Positions 25,978-32,761 of a stretch of DNA of 50,956 nucleotides are shown here, piece by piece. Below the pieces are notes generated by a model. The model was given only the letters and a program-made list of their open reading frames with translations. It made no database searches and was not told where the DNA came from. Source of the stretch: Alphaproteobacteria bacterium (GTDB lineage Bacteria > Pseudomonadota > Alphaproteobacteria > Caulobacterales > Aquidulcibacteraceae). The DNA lies in contig JAGWZH010000011.1 in assembly GCA_018971945.1 (NCBI GenBank), positions 1 through 50,956 on the forward strand, given 5' to 3'. Within the stretch, counting starts at the first letter, position 1. Every line of letters starts with the position of its first letter. A program made the translations under genes and the position numbers.

Positions 25978-26670
25978 ATGACCCAAGCGCCTGACTCCAA
26001 GACCGACAACGACGCCAGTAAACGCGAGACAGCCCGCGGGGCCGGCCAACTCCTCATGGATTTGGGGCCGATCATCAGTTTCGTGCTGACCTTCAATGTT
26101 CTGCAAAGACTACCCGCCGATCACGCCGTGCATCGGTTTTTGGGAACGGCGCCCTCGGAAAGCATTTTCGTGGCGACAGGCGTTTTCATGATCGCCACTC
26201 TCATCGCCCTGGCCTATGCTTGGCTCAAAACCCGTTCGCTCCCTCCGGTCTTGTTGGTGACGGCGGTCCTGGTCGTCGGCTTCGGCGGGCTGACGCTTGC
26301 GTTGCACGACGAAGACTTCATGAAGATCAAGCCAACGGTCGTGAATCTGTTTTACGCCGGCGCCATCTTTGGCTCTTTGATGTTTGGGCACAATGTCTGG
26401 AAACTCTTGTTCCGGCATGCATTCACCCTGCCTGACCGGGTTTGGATGATCCTTGCTTGGCGGTGGGGGCTGTTTTTCGTCTTCATGGCCGGACTGAACG
26501 AGCTGATCTGGAGGACCATGAGCACTGAGGCTTGGGTGAATTCCCGTCTCCTAGTGACTTTCCCGCTCGTCTTTCTTTTTGCGCTTGCGAATTTGCCCAT
26601 TACCCTCAAATACGCGGGCAAGGAAAGCATGGACGATGCGCCGCCGGAGCAGTCTTCGAACTCCGCCTAA
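25978..26670 (+). CDS. yciB: inner-membrane septation-type protein YciB/IspZ
   Basis: A protein of about 230 residues with about five membrane helices, of the YciB (septation protein A/IspZ) family, associated with cell envelope and division. Family landmarks: LLMDLGPIISFVLTFNV at the N-terminus, DEDFMKIKPTVVNLFYAG and the closing MAGLNELIWRTMSTEAWVNSR. The ATG at 25978 is preferred (MTQAPDSK); a GTG at 25942 adds 12 residues. It follows ftsY by 43 bp on the same strand. Its C-terminal tail is charged and hydrophilic. The gene converges on the NUDIX hydrolase gene. Confidence 0.93.
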   Translation: MTQAPDSKTDNDASKRETARGAGQLLMDLGPIISFVLTFNVLQRLPADHAVHRFLGTAPSESIFVATGVFMIATLIALAYAWLKTRSLPPVLLVTAVLVVGFGGLTLALHDEDFMKIKPTVVNLFYAGAIFGSLMFGHNVWKLLFRHAFTLPDRVWMILAWRWGLFFVFMAGLNELIWRTMSTEAWVNSRLLVTFPLVFLFALANLPITLKYAGKESMDDAPPEQSSNSA

Positions 26671-26676
26671 GCCTCT

Positions 26677-27195
26677 TCACGCGGGGTTGCTGAAAGGGCC
26701 TGCTTCCCCAGCAAGAAATCGACGATAATCGCGCAAGGCCCATGCAACCGAGGGGAAAGCCAAATCGCGCTCGGGCAGATCGTTGAGCGGAAATATCATT
26801 GTTTCCAAACTTTCCGCGCCCGGTGCAAAGCCGGGCTCAGCAAGGCTCGCGCGGAACATAATCTGAACCTGGCTGATGTGGGGAACAGAGTAAATCGCGA
26901 GAACGCCCTGCAAGGCCAACCGCGCCTGCGCCTCTTCATAGGCCTCGCGCAAAGCCGCCGCCTCGACCGTCTCGCCCTCCTCCATGAACCCCGCCGGCAG
27001 GGTCCAAAATCCCCGCCTCGGCTCAATGGCGCGCCTACACATCAAAACCCCACCGTCAACGGCCACAACTGCACCCACAACGATCTTAGGGTTCACGTAG
27101 TTGATGAAGCCGCATGTGTCGCAGACTTGCCGCTCCCTGTCCTCGCCCGGGGCGGTCTGCAACCTGAAGGTAGGAGATAAAAGGGATTTTTTCAT
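26677..27195 (-). CDS. NUDIX hydrolase with a half zinc-ribbon
   Basis: A 172-residue NUDIX hydrolase. The NUDIX box is complete: GFMEEGETVEAAALREAYEEAQA, that is G-x5-E-x7-R-E-x2-E-E-x-A, beginning at about residue 73. Just before it the sequence WTLPAGF and RRAIEPRRGFW match NUDIX proteins that carry an N-terminal zinc ribbon, but here only one CxxC pair (CDTCGF) is present; the usual first pair is missing. Such enzymes act on ADP-ribose-like, NADH-like or similar substrates; the exact one cannot be read. It is divergent from the MarR gene and converges on yciB. Confidence 0.88.
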   Translation of the reverse strand: MKKSLLSPTFRLQTAPGEDRERQVCDTCGFINYVNPKIVVGAVVAVDGGVLMCRRAIEPRRGFWTLPAGFMEEGETVEAAALREAYEEAQARLALQGVLAIYSVPHISQVQIMFRASLAEPGFAPGAESLETMIFPLNDLPERDLAFPSVAWALRDYRRFLAGEAGPFSNPA

Positions 27196-27249
27196 TGTCC
27201 GGAAACACCCTATTCACTTTCTCAAGTCTATCTCTGCGCCGAATGCACG

Positions 27250-27280
27250 GCTTGTGCTTCAGACCATACAAGCGTAAAAG
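27250..27280 (+). promoter_or_regulatory. predicted promoter and inverted-repeat operator of the MarR gene
   Basis: TTGTGC (27252-27257), 17-nt spacer, TAAAAG (27275-27280) is a plausible sigma-70 promoter. An inverted repeat GCTTGT-N12-ACAAGC (27250-27255 with 27268-27273) spans the -35 and spacer, where a MarR-type dimer could bind and block transcription. The same gap serves the divergent NUDIX gene. Confidence 0.4.
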
Positions 27281-27349
27281 CCTTTAGCGAAGGCTGATTA
27301 TCAGGGACGGGAGCGTCTTAACTGGGCGCGTCAAGAGAAGGGGCAGACT

Positions 27350-28150
27350 ATGAGCGACATCAAAACCACGGGCGATTTCGCCCTTAGCCAATCGGTCAGC
27401 CACCTGCTGCACCGGGCGCAGCAATTGGCGGCGGACAGCTTCGCCCGCAAGGCCGGAGAAGATGGCGTGACGCTGAGGCAATTCGCCGTGCTCGCGGCGG
27501 TTTCGGAGAAGCCTGGTCAGAGCCAGACAGACCTCGTGAAGGCCACGGGCGTTGATCGCTCCACCCTTGCCGACATGATCGGCCGGATGGAAAAGCGCGG
27601 CTGGGTCACGCGGAAAACCGCGGCGAAGGACGCGCGGGCGAAGAGCGTGACACTCACCGCAGCAGGGAAAAAGACGCTGAGCCAAGCAACGCCGTTCGCT
27701 CGGGCGGCGGATGAAACCATTTTGAACGCTGTGCCCAAAGCCAAGCGCGATGCTTTTGTTGTGACGCTGGATGCGTTGTCGGCGGCGGCGGAGGCCGCGG
27801 CGGCTGCCGCGCCGGCCCCCAAGGTCGCCGCGCCAAAGGCCAAGCCTTCAAAAGGCGCTCCAGACAAGGCGGCTGCGAAAGCGGCGGCCAAGCCCGCAGT
27901 CAAGCCGGCGGCCAAGATCGCCGCCAAGCCGGCGGCCAAGCCAGCCGCCAAGATCGCGGCTAAACCGGCGGTGAAGCCCGCGCCGAAATCGGCTGCAAAG
28001 GCCTCGCCGGTCAAAGCGTCTTCGAAGCCCTCGGCCAAGCCCGCCCCGGCCAAAGCGCCAGCCACCTCGAAGCGGGGGAATGCGGCGAAGCCGTCGACGC
28101 GGGCGTCCCTCAAGCCCAGCTCGGCCAAGATACGCAAGCCACGCAAGTAA
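27350..28150 (+). CDS. MarR-family regulator with histone-H1-like C-terminal tail
   Basis: A 266-residue protein in two parts. Residues about 10-140 are a MarR winged helix-turn-helix: VSHLLHRAQQLAADSF, LRQFAVLAAVSEKPGQSQTDL, and the wing KKGWVTRKTAAKDARAKSVTLT-like region with DARAKSVTLTAAGKK. Residues about 150-266 are a Lys/Ala/Pro-rich tail with degenerate repeats such as AAKPAAKPAAKIAAKPAV, resembling eukaryotic histone H1 and bacterial AlgP/HctB tails, and very basic. A typical MarR has about 150 residues. The tail suggests sequence-independent DNA binding or nucleoid compaction added to sequence-specific binding. AAGGGG precedes the ATG. Confidence 0.92.
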   Translation: MSDIKTTGDFALSQSVSHLLHRAQQLAADSFARKAGEDGVTLRQFAVLAAVSEKPGQSQTDLVKATGVDRSTLADMIGRMEKRGWVTRKTAAKDARAKSVTLTAAGKKTLSQATPFARAADETILNAVPKAKRDAFVVTLDALSAAAEAAAAAAPAPKVAAPKAKPSKGAPDKAAAKAAAKPAVKPAAKIAAKPAAKPAAKIAAKPAVKPAPKSAAKASPVKASSKPSAKPAPAKAPATSKRGNAAKPSTRASLKPSSAKIRKPRK

Positions 28151-28156
28151 GCGCGA

Positions 28157-28750
28157 TCAGCCCGGCGCTGCGCCTTCTTGCAGCGCCGGGCGGATCACCC
28201 GCTCTAGCGTGTCGCGCGTCAGCGGTTCGCGAACCACCGCAAGAAGACGCCCGTCGGCTCCGACCACAAAGGTCTCGGGCACTCCGGCGGTTCCCAGATC
28301 CAGCGCATAAGCGCCGTCGCGGTCGACGCCGACCCGTATGTAAGGATCGCCAAGCTCACTTAAAAAGCGCTGTGTGGCCTCTGGATCATCCTTATAGGCC
28401 AGCCCAAGGATTGGCACGCCGGCGTCCGCCAGCTCCAGCAGAATGGGATGCTCCGCCCGGCAAGGGGCGCACCAAGACGCGAAGCTGTTGATCAGGTAGG
28501 TCTCGCCCGCAAAGTCCGCCGAGGCGATCCGGGGTTGGCCTTCGCCCAACGCCGGCAAGTCAAAGGCTGGCAAAATTCTGCCCGCGACATCGTTGGTGAC
28601 ATAGTCGCGCTCCCCGTCCTGGAACAGAACCATCAGGGACGCAGCCACAATGCCTGCCGCAAGAACGAGCGGCAGAAACGTCCATAAAGGCCGCTTGCGC
28701 ATCGCCAGTTCAGCGTCTTGGTCCGATTTTGGCGTCGTCTCCTGCGTCAT
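28157..28750 (-). CDS. ccmG: cytochrome c maturation thiol:disulfide oxidoreductase CcmG/DsbE
   Basis: Membrane-anchored periplasmic thioredoxin that keeps apocytochrome c cysteines reduced for haem attachment. The 197-residue protein has an N-terminal membrane anchor (residues about 22-43) and the redox site SWCAPC (Cys94, Cys97) in INSFASWCAPCRAEHPIL, with the cis-proline segment GTAGVPETFVV typical of CcmG. The true start is the ATG at 28750, which overlaps the ccmD stop by 4 bp; a longer frame adds 32 basic residues and is unlikely. Last gene of the ccmA-ccmG run. Confidence 0.95.
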   Translation of the reverse strand: MTQETTPKSDQDAELAMRKRPLWTFLPLVLAAGIVAASLMVLFQDGERDYVTNDVAGRILPAFDLPALGEGQPRIASADFAGETYLINSFASWCAPCRAEHPILLELADAGVPILGLAYKDDPEATQRFLSELGDPYIRVGVDRDGAYALDLGTAGVPETFVVGADGRLLAVVREPLTRDTLERVIRPALQEGAAPG

Positions 28751-28953
28751 GGCGTCGAGGCCTTTTTCTCTTCTGCTTCGCCCCCCTCGGCCTCGGCCCT
28801 TAGAGCCGCCTTGGCGCGGGCGGACCAGTGACGGGCCCGCCACCACCCGACGAAGGCGAGCCCTGCAAGGGAGAGCGCGGCCAGGGCGTAGCTCCAGGCG
28901 ATATAGGCGGTGTGCGGATCTTCGATCACGCCAGGCAATGCGGGATCGGTCAT
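28747..28953 (-). CDS. ccmD: haem exporter subunit CcmD
   Basis: A 68-residue protein with one membrane helix (residues about 15-38, YIAWSYALAALSLAGLAFVGWW) and a Glu/Lys-rich cytoplasmic tail, the standard CcmD layout. It helps release haem-loaded CcmE from the CcmABC transporter. It overlaps ccmC upstream and ccmG downstream by 4 bp each. CcmD is short and poorly conserved, so context carries much of the weight. Confidence 0.9.
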   Translation of the reverse strand: MTDPALPGVIEDPHTAYIAWSYALAALSLAGLAFVGWWRARHWSARAKAALRAEAEGGEAEEKKASTP

Positions 28954-29678
28954 GGGGCGCTCCGGGCGAGGCGCAGCTCAGCGGCCAGCGCCTGGCGGCG
29001 GTGGATCAAAGACCGCATTCCTAGAAGGGTGATGCTCGCGGCCGCGCAGGCGAACGCGCCAGCCATGATGAGCAAAGGGCTTAGCATGGCAGGATCGATG
29101 GCGCTGCCGCCCAGCCGAAGAACGCTCGCGGGCTGATGCAAGGTGTACCACCAGTCGACAGAGAACCGGATGATCGGCAAGTTGATGAGGCCAACCAGGC
29201 AGAGGATCGCTGCAAGGCGGGCGGCGCGCTGCGCGTCTTCTATGGCCGCCCACAGCGCAAGATAGCCGATATAGGTGATGAACAAGACAAGCATCGAGGT
29301 TAAACGGGCGTCCCACTCCCACCATGTGCCCCACGTGGGCCGCCCCCAGAGGGAGCCGGTGATCAGGCAAAGGGCGGCGAGGACCGCTCCGACAGGGGCC
29401 ATGGCCCGGGCGGCGACATCGGCCAGAACATGCCGCCAAACCAGACTCACAAAGCTCGCCATGCCCATGGCTGCGTAAAGCCCCAAAGCCCACCACGCTG
29501 CAGGAACATGAACATACATGATCCGGACGGTTTCGCCCATTTGGTAATCAGGGGGCGATGTGACCAAAGCTTGAGGCAGCCCCCACGCGAACAGCGCCGC
29601 CGCAGCAGCGGCCAGGATCGGGGTCAGATAACGCGACAGCGCCATGAAACGGTCAGGGTTGGCAAAGACTGTAATCAT
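28950..29678 (-). CDS. ccmC: haem ABC exporter permease CcmC
   Basis: Integral membrane protein that presents haem to CcmE. The 242-residue protein has six predicted helices and the tryptophan-rich signature in WGTWWEWDARLTS (WxWD motif), with MYVHVPAAWWALG and the late LHQPASVLRLGG. It overlaps ccmD by 4 bp and is separated from ccmB by about 40 bp. I take the ATG at 29678; an ATG 33 bp downstream would also give a CcmC-like protein. Confidence 0.95.
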   Translation of the reverse strand: MITVFANPDRFMALSRYLTPILAAAAAALFAWGLPQALVTSPPDYQMGETVRIMYVHVPAAWWALGLYAAMGMASFVSLVWRHVLADVAARAMAPVGAVLAALCLITGSLWGRPTWGTWWEWDARLTSMLVLFITYIGYLALWAAIEDAQRAARLAAILCLVGLINLPIIRFSVDWWYTLHQPASVLRLGGSAIDPAMLSPLLIMAGAFACAAASITLLGMRSLIHRRQALAAELRLARSAP

Positions 29679-29719
29679 GAGAGGTGCGGTATCGGTTCAA
29701 GATCGTTTGTTCAAGGCGG

Positions 29720-30391
29720 TCAATCAGCCTGCAAACGCAGGGCGGCAGCTGCGGCGATGGGCCCCAAGGCGGCGTAAAACAGGCAACAGGCCCCGAGGAG
29801 CTGGAAGGCCCCCTCGAAGGGGGCTTCCCCAGCCGAGGCCGCGGCAGCGGCGGCCGCTCCAAAGATGATCGGCGGCGCAAAGAACGGCAAGACCAGGACG
29901 GCGATGAGCACGCCGCCTCGGCGAACGCCCGCTGCGAGAGCTGCGCCCAAGAGTCCGATGCTTATGAAACCCGCCATGCCGACCGCTAGGCCCAGGGCAA
30001 TGATCGGCGCGGCGGCGGGGGGCGTCTGCAAGGTCAGACTAGCGATCCCGCCAACGAGCGCCATGGGAAGGCCCAAAGCCGTCCAGAGGGCCGCACCCTT
30101 GGCGAAGGCCGCGAGCTCAAGGGGCGCGGCAGCGAGTAAAAGCTGATCGAGAGAGGCGTCTTCCAAGTCCGCCTGGAAAAGGCGCTCGAGAGTCATCAGC
30201 ACGGACAAGGCCCCTGCGACCCAGAGCAAGGGGGGACCCGCCGCTGCGATCAGTGCGCGCTCGGGGCCCATGGCCAGAGGCAAGAGCAAGACAACGCCCA
30301 CATAAAAGCCTAAAGGAGCAGCAGCGCCCCCTCCCCCCGCCCAAGCAAGCGCGACGTCGCGCCGGTAGACGCTCATCAGGGCCCGGATCAT
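29720..30391 (-). CDS. ccmB: haem exporter permease CcmB
   Basis: The 223-residue membrane subunit of the CcmABCD complex. It has about six hydrophobic helices and the CcmB elements LGFYVGVVLLLPLAMGP, LFQADLEDASLDQLLL and KGAALWTALGLP. It overlaps the ccmA stop by 4 bp (30388-30391), so ATPase and permease are co-translated. Length is as expected. Confidence 0.94.
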   Translation of the reverse strand: MIRALMSVYRRDVALAWAGGGGAAAPLGFYVGVVLLLPLAMGPERALIAAAGPPLLWVAGALSVLMTLERLFQADLEDASLDQLLLAAAPLELAAFAKGAALWTALGLPMALVGGIASLTLQTPPAAAPIIALGLAVGMAGFISIGLLGAALAAGVRRGGVLIAVLVLPFFAPPIIFGAAAAAAASAGEAPFEGAFQLLGACCLFYAALGPIAAAAALRLQAD

Positions 30392-31056
30392 GGTTTGAGA
30401 CTTTCCAAAGCCAAGGACTGGGCCGGCAGGCCGAGCGGCTCGTGGACGGCGGCGATGACCAGACCGCCTTGTCGGACCTGGCGGTCGATCAGATCCGCCA
30501 AGAGGTTTTTCCCTGCCCTGTCGAGGCCAGCGGCGGGTTCATCCAGCAGCCAGACTGGACGTTGGGCGATGACAAGCCGGGTCAGCGCAAGACGGCGCGC
30601 CTGGCCCTGGCTCAAGACCCGAGCCGGGAGAGCGGAAAGGCCCCGCAGGCCCACCAAGGCCAGGGCGTCGTCGATTTGACCTGCGTCGCCGGCGAAAAGC
30701 TCCGCCCAAAAACGGACATGGGCTCTGAGCGCCAGAGCGCCCTTGAGCCCATCGCGGTGGCCCAAAAGATGGGCGAGCGACGCTCGGTCTTCAGGATCTG
30801 TCGCCCGCCCCATGCGAATGACGCCGGCTGCAGGCGACGCCAAACCCGCAATCGCCCGAAGCAGCGTTGTCTTCCCAGACCCATTGGGACCGGTGAGTTC
30901 AACCAGCACCCCTGGTTGGTAACACGCAGTCAGATCTTGAAAGAGAAGGCGAGACCCCCGCGCCAAAGCGAGGCCCTCGAATGCGAGGCCATCGACAAGC
31001 CGACTTTCATCAGTCAGGCCCTCGGAGGGCTGGCCCTTGAAAGCGCGGCGCGTCAT
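30388..31056 (-). CDS. ccmA: haem ABC exporter ATP-binding subunit CcmA
   Basis: ATPase driving CcmB/CcmC. The 222-residue protein has Walker A GPNGSGKTTLLRAIAGL, the signature LSQGQARRLALTRLV and Walker B VWLLDEPAAGLD; the domain starts at about residue 24 with LAFEGLALARGSRLLF. The ATG at 31056 gives an extra 22-residue lead; a later non-ATG start is possible. It overlaps the end of a small upstream frame by 4 bp. No ccmE, ccmF or ccmH lies in the window, so the rest of the system is elsewhere. Confidence 0.94.
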   Translation of the reverse strand: MTRRAFKGQPSEGLTDESRLVDGLAFEGLALARGSRLLFQDLTACYQPGVLVELTGPNGSGKTTLLRAIAGLASPAAGVIRMGRATDPEDRASLAHLLGHRDGLKGALALRAHVRFWAELFAGDAGQIDDALALVGLRGLSALPARVLSQGQARRLALTRLVIAQRPVWLLDEPAAGLDRAGKNLLADLIDRQVRQGGLVIAAVHEPLGLPAQSLALESLKP

Positions 31057-31412
31057 GCGACGAGCCAGGGGCGTTTGCGATGCCAGCCGCGGGTGGCGGC
31101 AGGCCTTGAGGCCGCGCGCCTAAGCCGCCGGGTTTTCGCCAAGGCGCGGAAACAGAGCGCTTGCGACGGGCCGGACGGCTCAAGGCGGTCGAGCGCCGAT
31201 AAAGTCCCCATCGCCGCGCCCTGAGAAAGGCCGCTTTGCTCGATCACAAGGCGCGACGCGCCCGATTTGGAGATGTCTGTCTGGTTCTGCGGCTTGCGCT
31301 GCAAGCGGCTCATGGGGGTGAGGCGCTGCACTTTGTCGGGCCCGCCCCTTTCCGCGGGCGGCCCCAGGACAACGAGAGAACAGGCGCCGGGGGCGGGGGG
31401 TCGCTCGATCAT
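31053..31412 (-). CDS. small unknown ORF upstream of ccmA
   Basis: A 119-codon frame from ATG 31412 (AAGG 5 nt upstream) to a TGA that overlaps the ccmA ATG. It starts MIERPPAPGACSLVVLG and ends in a basic stretch (RRLRRAASRPAATRG). No domain, signal or membrane segment is evident and I do not recognise it. The 4-bp overlap with ccmA and good start site are the only support, and the overlap would be chance if ccmA starts later. Confidence 0.4.
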   Translation of the reverse strand: MIERPPAPGACSLVVLGPPAERGGPDKVQRLTPMSRLQRKPQNQTDISKSGASRLVIEQSGLSQGAAMGTLSALDRLEPSGPSQALCFRALAKTRRLRRAASRPAATRGWHRKRPWLVA

Positions 31413-31507
31413 GAGCCTTGCATAGATGGGCTCGCGCCCTGCGCCAAGCCGCCTTGCGGGGAGGCGCTTTTCATGCGGACGTGGCGACGTGACACGGAGG
31501 ATCAGCA

Positions 31508-32458
31508 ATGCGCAGGATTTGGATCGTGACAGCTGTGGCTTCGGCGCTGGCGGCCTGCTCTGCCGATCCAAGCGCTGATCCCGGCGCCGCGGTCGAGTCC
31601 GCCGCAGAGGCGCCCATAGCGGCGCGGGCAGGCGCAGCAGGCGATGTTTTCGCCGGGCCCAATGTCAGCGTGGACGCCTCAGAGGGCGCGCCGGCGGCGG
31701 CGACGCCCGGGTTCTATATGGCCTATATGTATGGGCTGGGGCTTGAGCTGCCGGGGGACAAGCTTGCCTCCGTCATGGACGCCCACACCGAGGCCTGCCT
31801 CGAGGCCGGCCCCTTGACATGCCAATTGATGAGCGTCTCCCGGGAGGGAGACCCCGATGTCTCCATCAGCGGCTCGTTAAGATTGCGGGCGCAGCCCGAC
31901 TGGCTGCAGGGCTTCCTGGAGCGGGCTGCGGAGAGTGCGGACGCCGCGGGGGGCGAGGTGCGTCTGCGCACGACGAGCGCGGAGGATGTGACCCGCCAGA
32001 TGGTGGACACCGAGGCGCGGCTCGCAGCCTTGCGCACCCTGAGGGACCGATTGCTGGAGATCTTACGGTCACGGCCTGGCCAGCTTGCGGATCTCTTGGA
32101 GGTGGAACGCGAGCTCGCGCGCGTGCAAGGCGATCTGGACGCGGCAACCTCTGCGCTCGCCGTGCTGCGGCAGCGGGTGACGATGAGCGAGCTGCAGGTC
32201 AGCTATGTGATGGCCGACAGGGCGATGACGCCGCGGACGTTTGAACCCATTGGCCGGGCCGCCTCGGGCTTCCTGCACACTCTGTCTTTGGGGGTCGCAG
32301 GGATCATCACGATTGTCGCGACTTTGCTGCCTTGGGCGCTGTTTCTGGCCGCGGCGATCTGGGCGCTGCGTCTGTTCAAGATAGGGCGCGGATGGCGTTG
32401 GCCCTGGAACGGCAGCGACGGATCCTCCCGAGCGAAGCTGACCAAGGAAGGGCCCTGA
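31508..32458 (+). CDS. DUF4349-type lipoprotein
   Basis: A 316-residue protein with a lipoprotein signal (MRRIW..., lipobox ALAAC, Cys17), an alpha-helical middle with QMVDTEARLAALRTLRDRLLEIL and EVERELARVQGDLD (coiled coil), and a C-terminal membrane helix (about residues 258-285) followed by a short basic tail. The D-T-E-A-R-L and coiled-coil-then-helix plan is that of DUF4349 proteins of the cell envelope, whose role is unknown. It is divergent from the ORF upstream of ccmA; acnA follows 303 bp later. Confidence 0.85.
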   Translation: MRRIWIVTAVASALAACSADPSADPGAAVESAAEAPIAARAGAAGDVFAGPNVSVDASEGAPAAATPGFYMAYMYGLGLELPGDKLASVMDAHTEACLEAGPLTCQLMSVSREGDPDVSISGSLRLRAQPDWLQGFLERAAESADAAGGEVRLRTTSAEDVTRQMVDTEARLAALRTLRDRLLEILRSRPGQLADLLEVERELARVQGDLDAATSALAVLRQRVTMSELQVSYVMADRAMTPRTFEPIGRAASGFLHTLSLGVAGIITIVATLLPWALFLAAAIWALRLFKIGRGWRWPWNGSDGSSRAKLTKEGP

Positions 32459-32761
32459 AGCCCCCCATCTTCCATCCCCCGCGTTCATGCACGGCTTGCG
32501 CCCCGTTCGCTGCTTTCTCGCGACGTCTTGCTCAAAAGGGTCGCGTGCGACGGGGTTCGGCGGTGAGCTATAGCGCCTTCCCGCCCATGCTCGGCTGCAA
32601 AGACCCGCACTCGGAGGCCAATGTCAGAAACGCCAGACCCTAAAAGTTGCCCCTCGCCGCCGAATGCGTGTAAGCATTTCGCCGCCGCGCGCCGGTTCGA
32701 TTCCGGATGGGGCGCTCCCCGCCGCGCTTGCGATCCTCAGATCAGACCTCGGGAGCAAGCC
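32459..32761. other. leader region of acnA
   Basis: No gene seen. It includes a T-arm-like CCGG-TTCGATT-CCGG (32692-32706) with no matching acceptor stem, so it is not a tRNA, and a small inverted repeat AATGC...GCATT about 32663-32678. A plus-strand frame continues upstream of acnA through this stretch without conserved content. Confidence 0.5.

Noticed and set aside
32692-32706. T-arm-like CCGG-TTCGATT-CCGG, suggesting a tRNA
   Set aside because: No matching 7-bp acceptor stem or anticodon arm can be built at the right spacing upstream, so chance resemblance.
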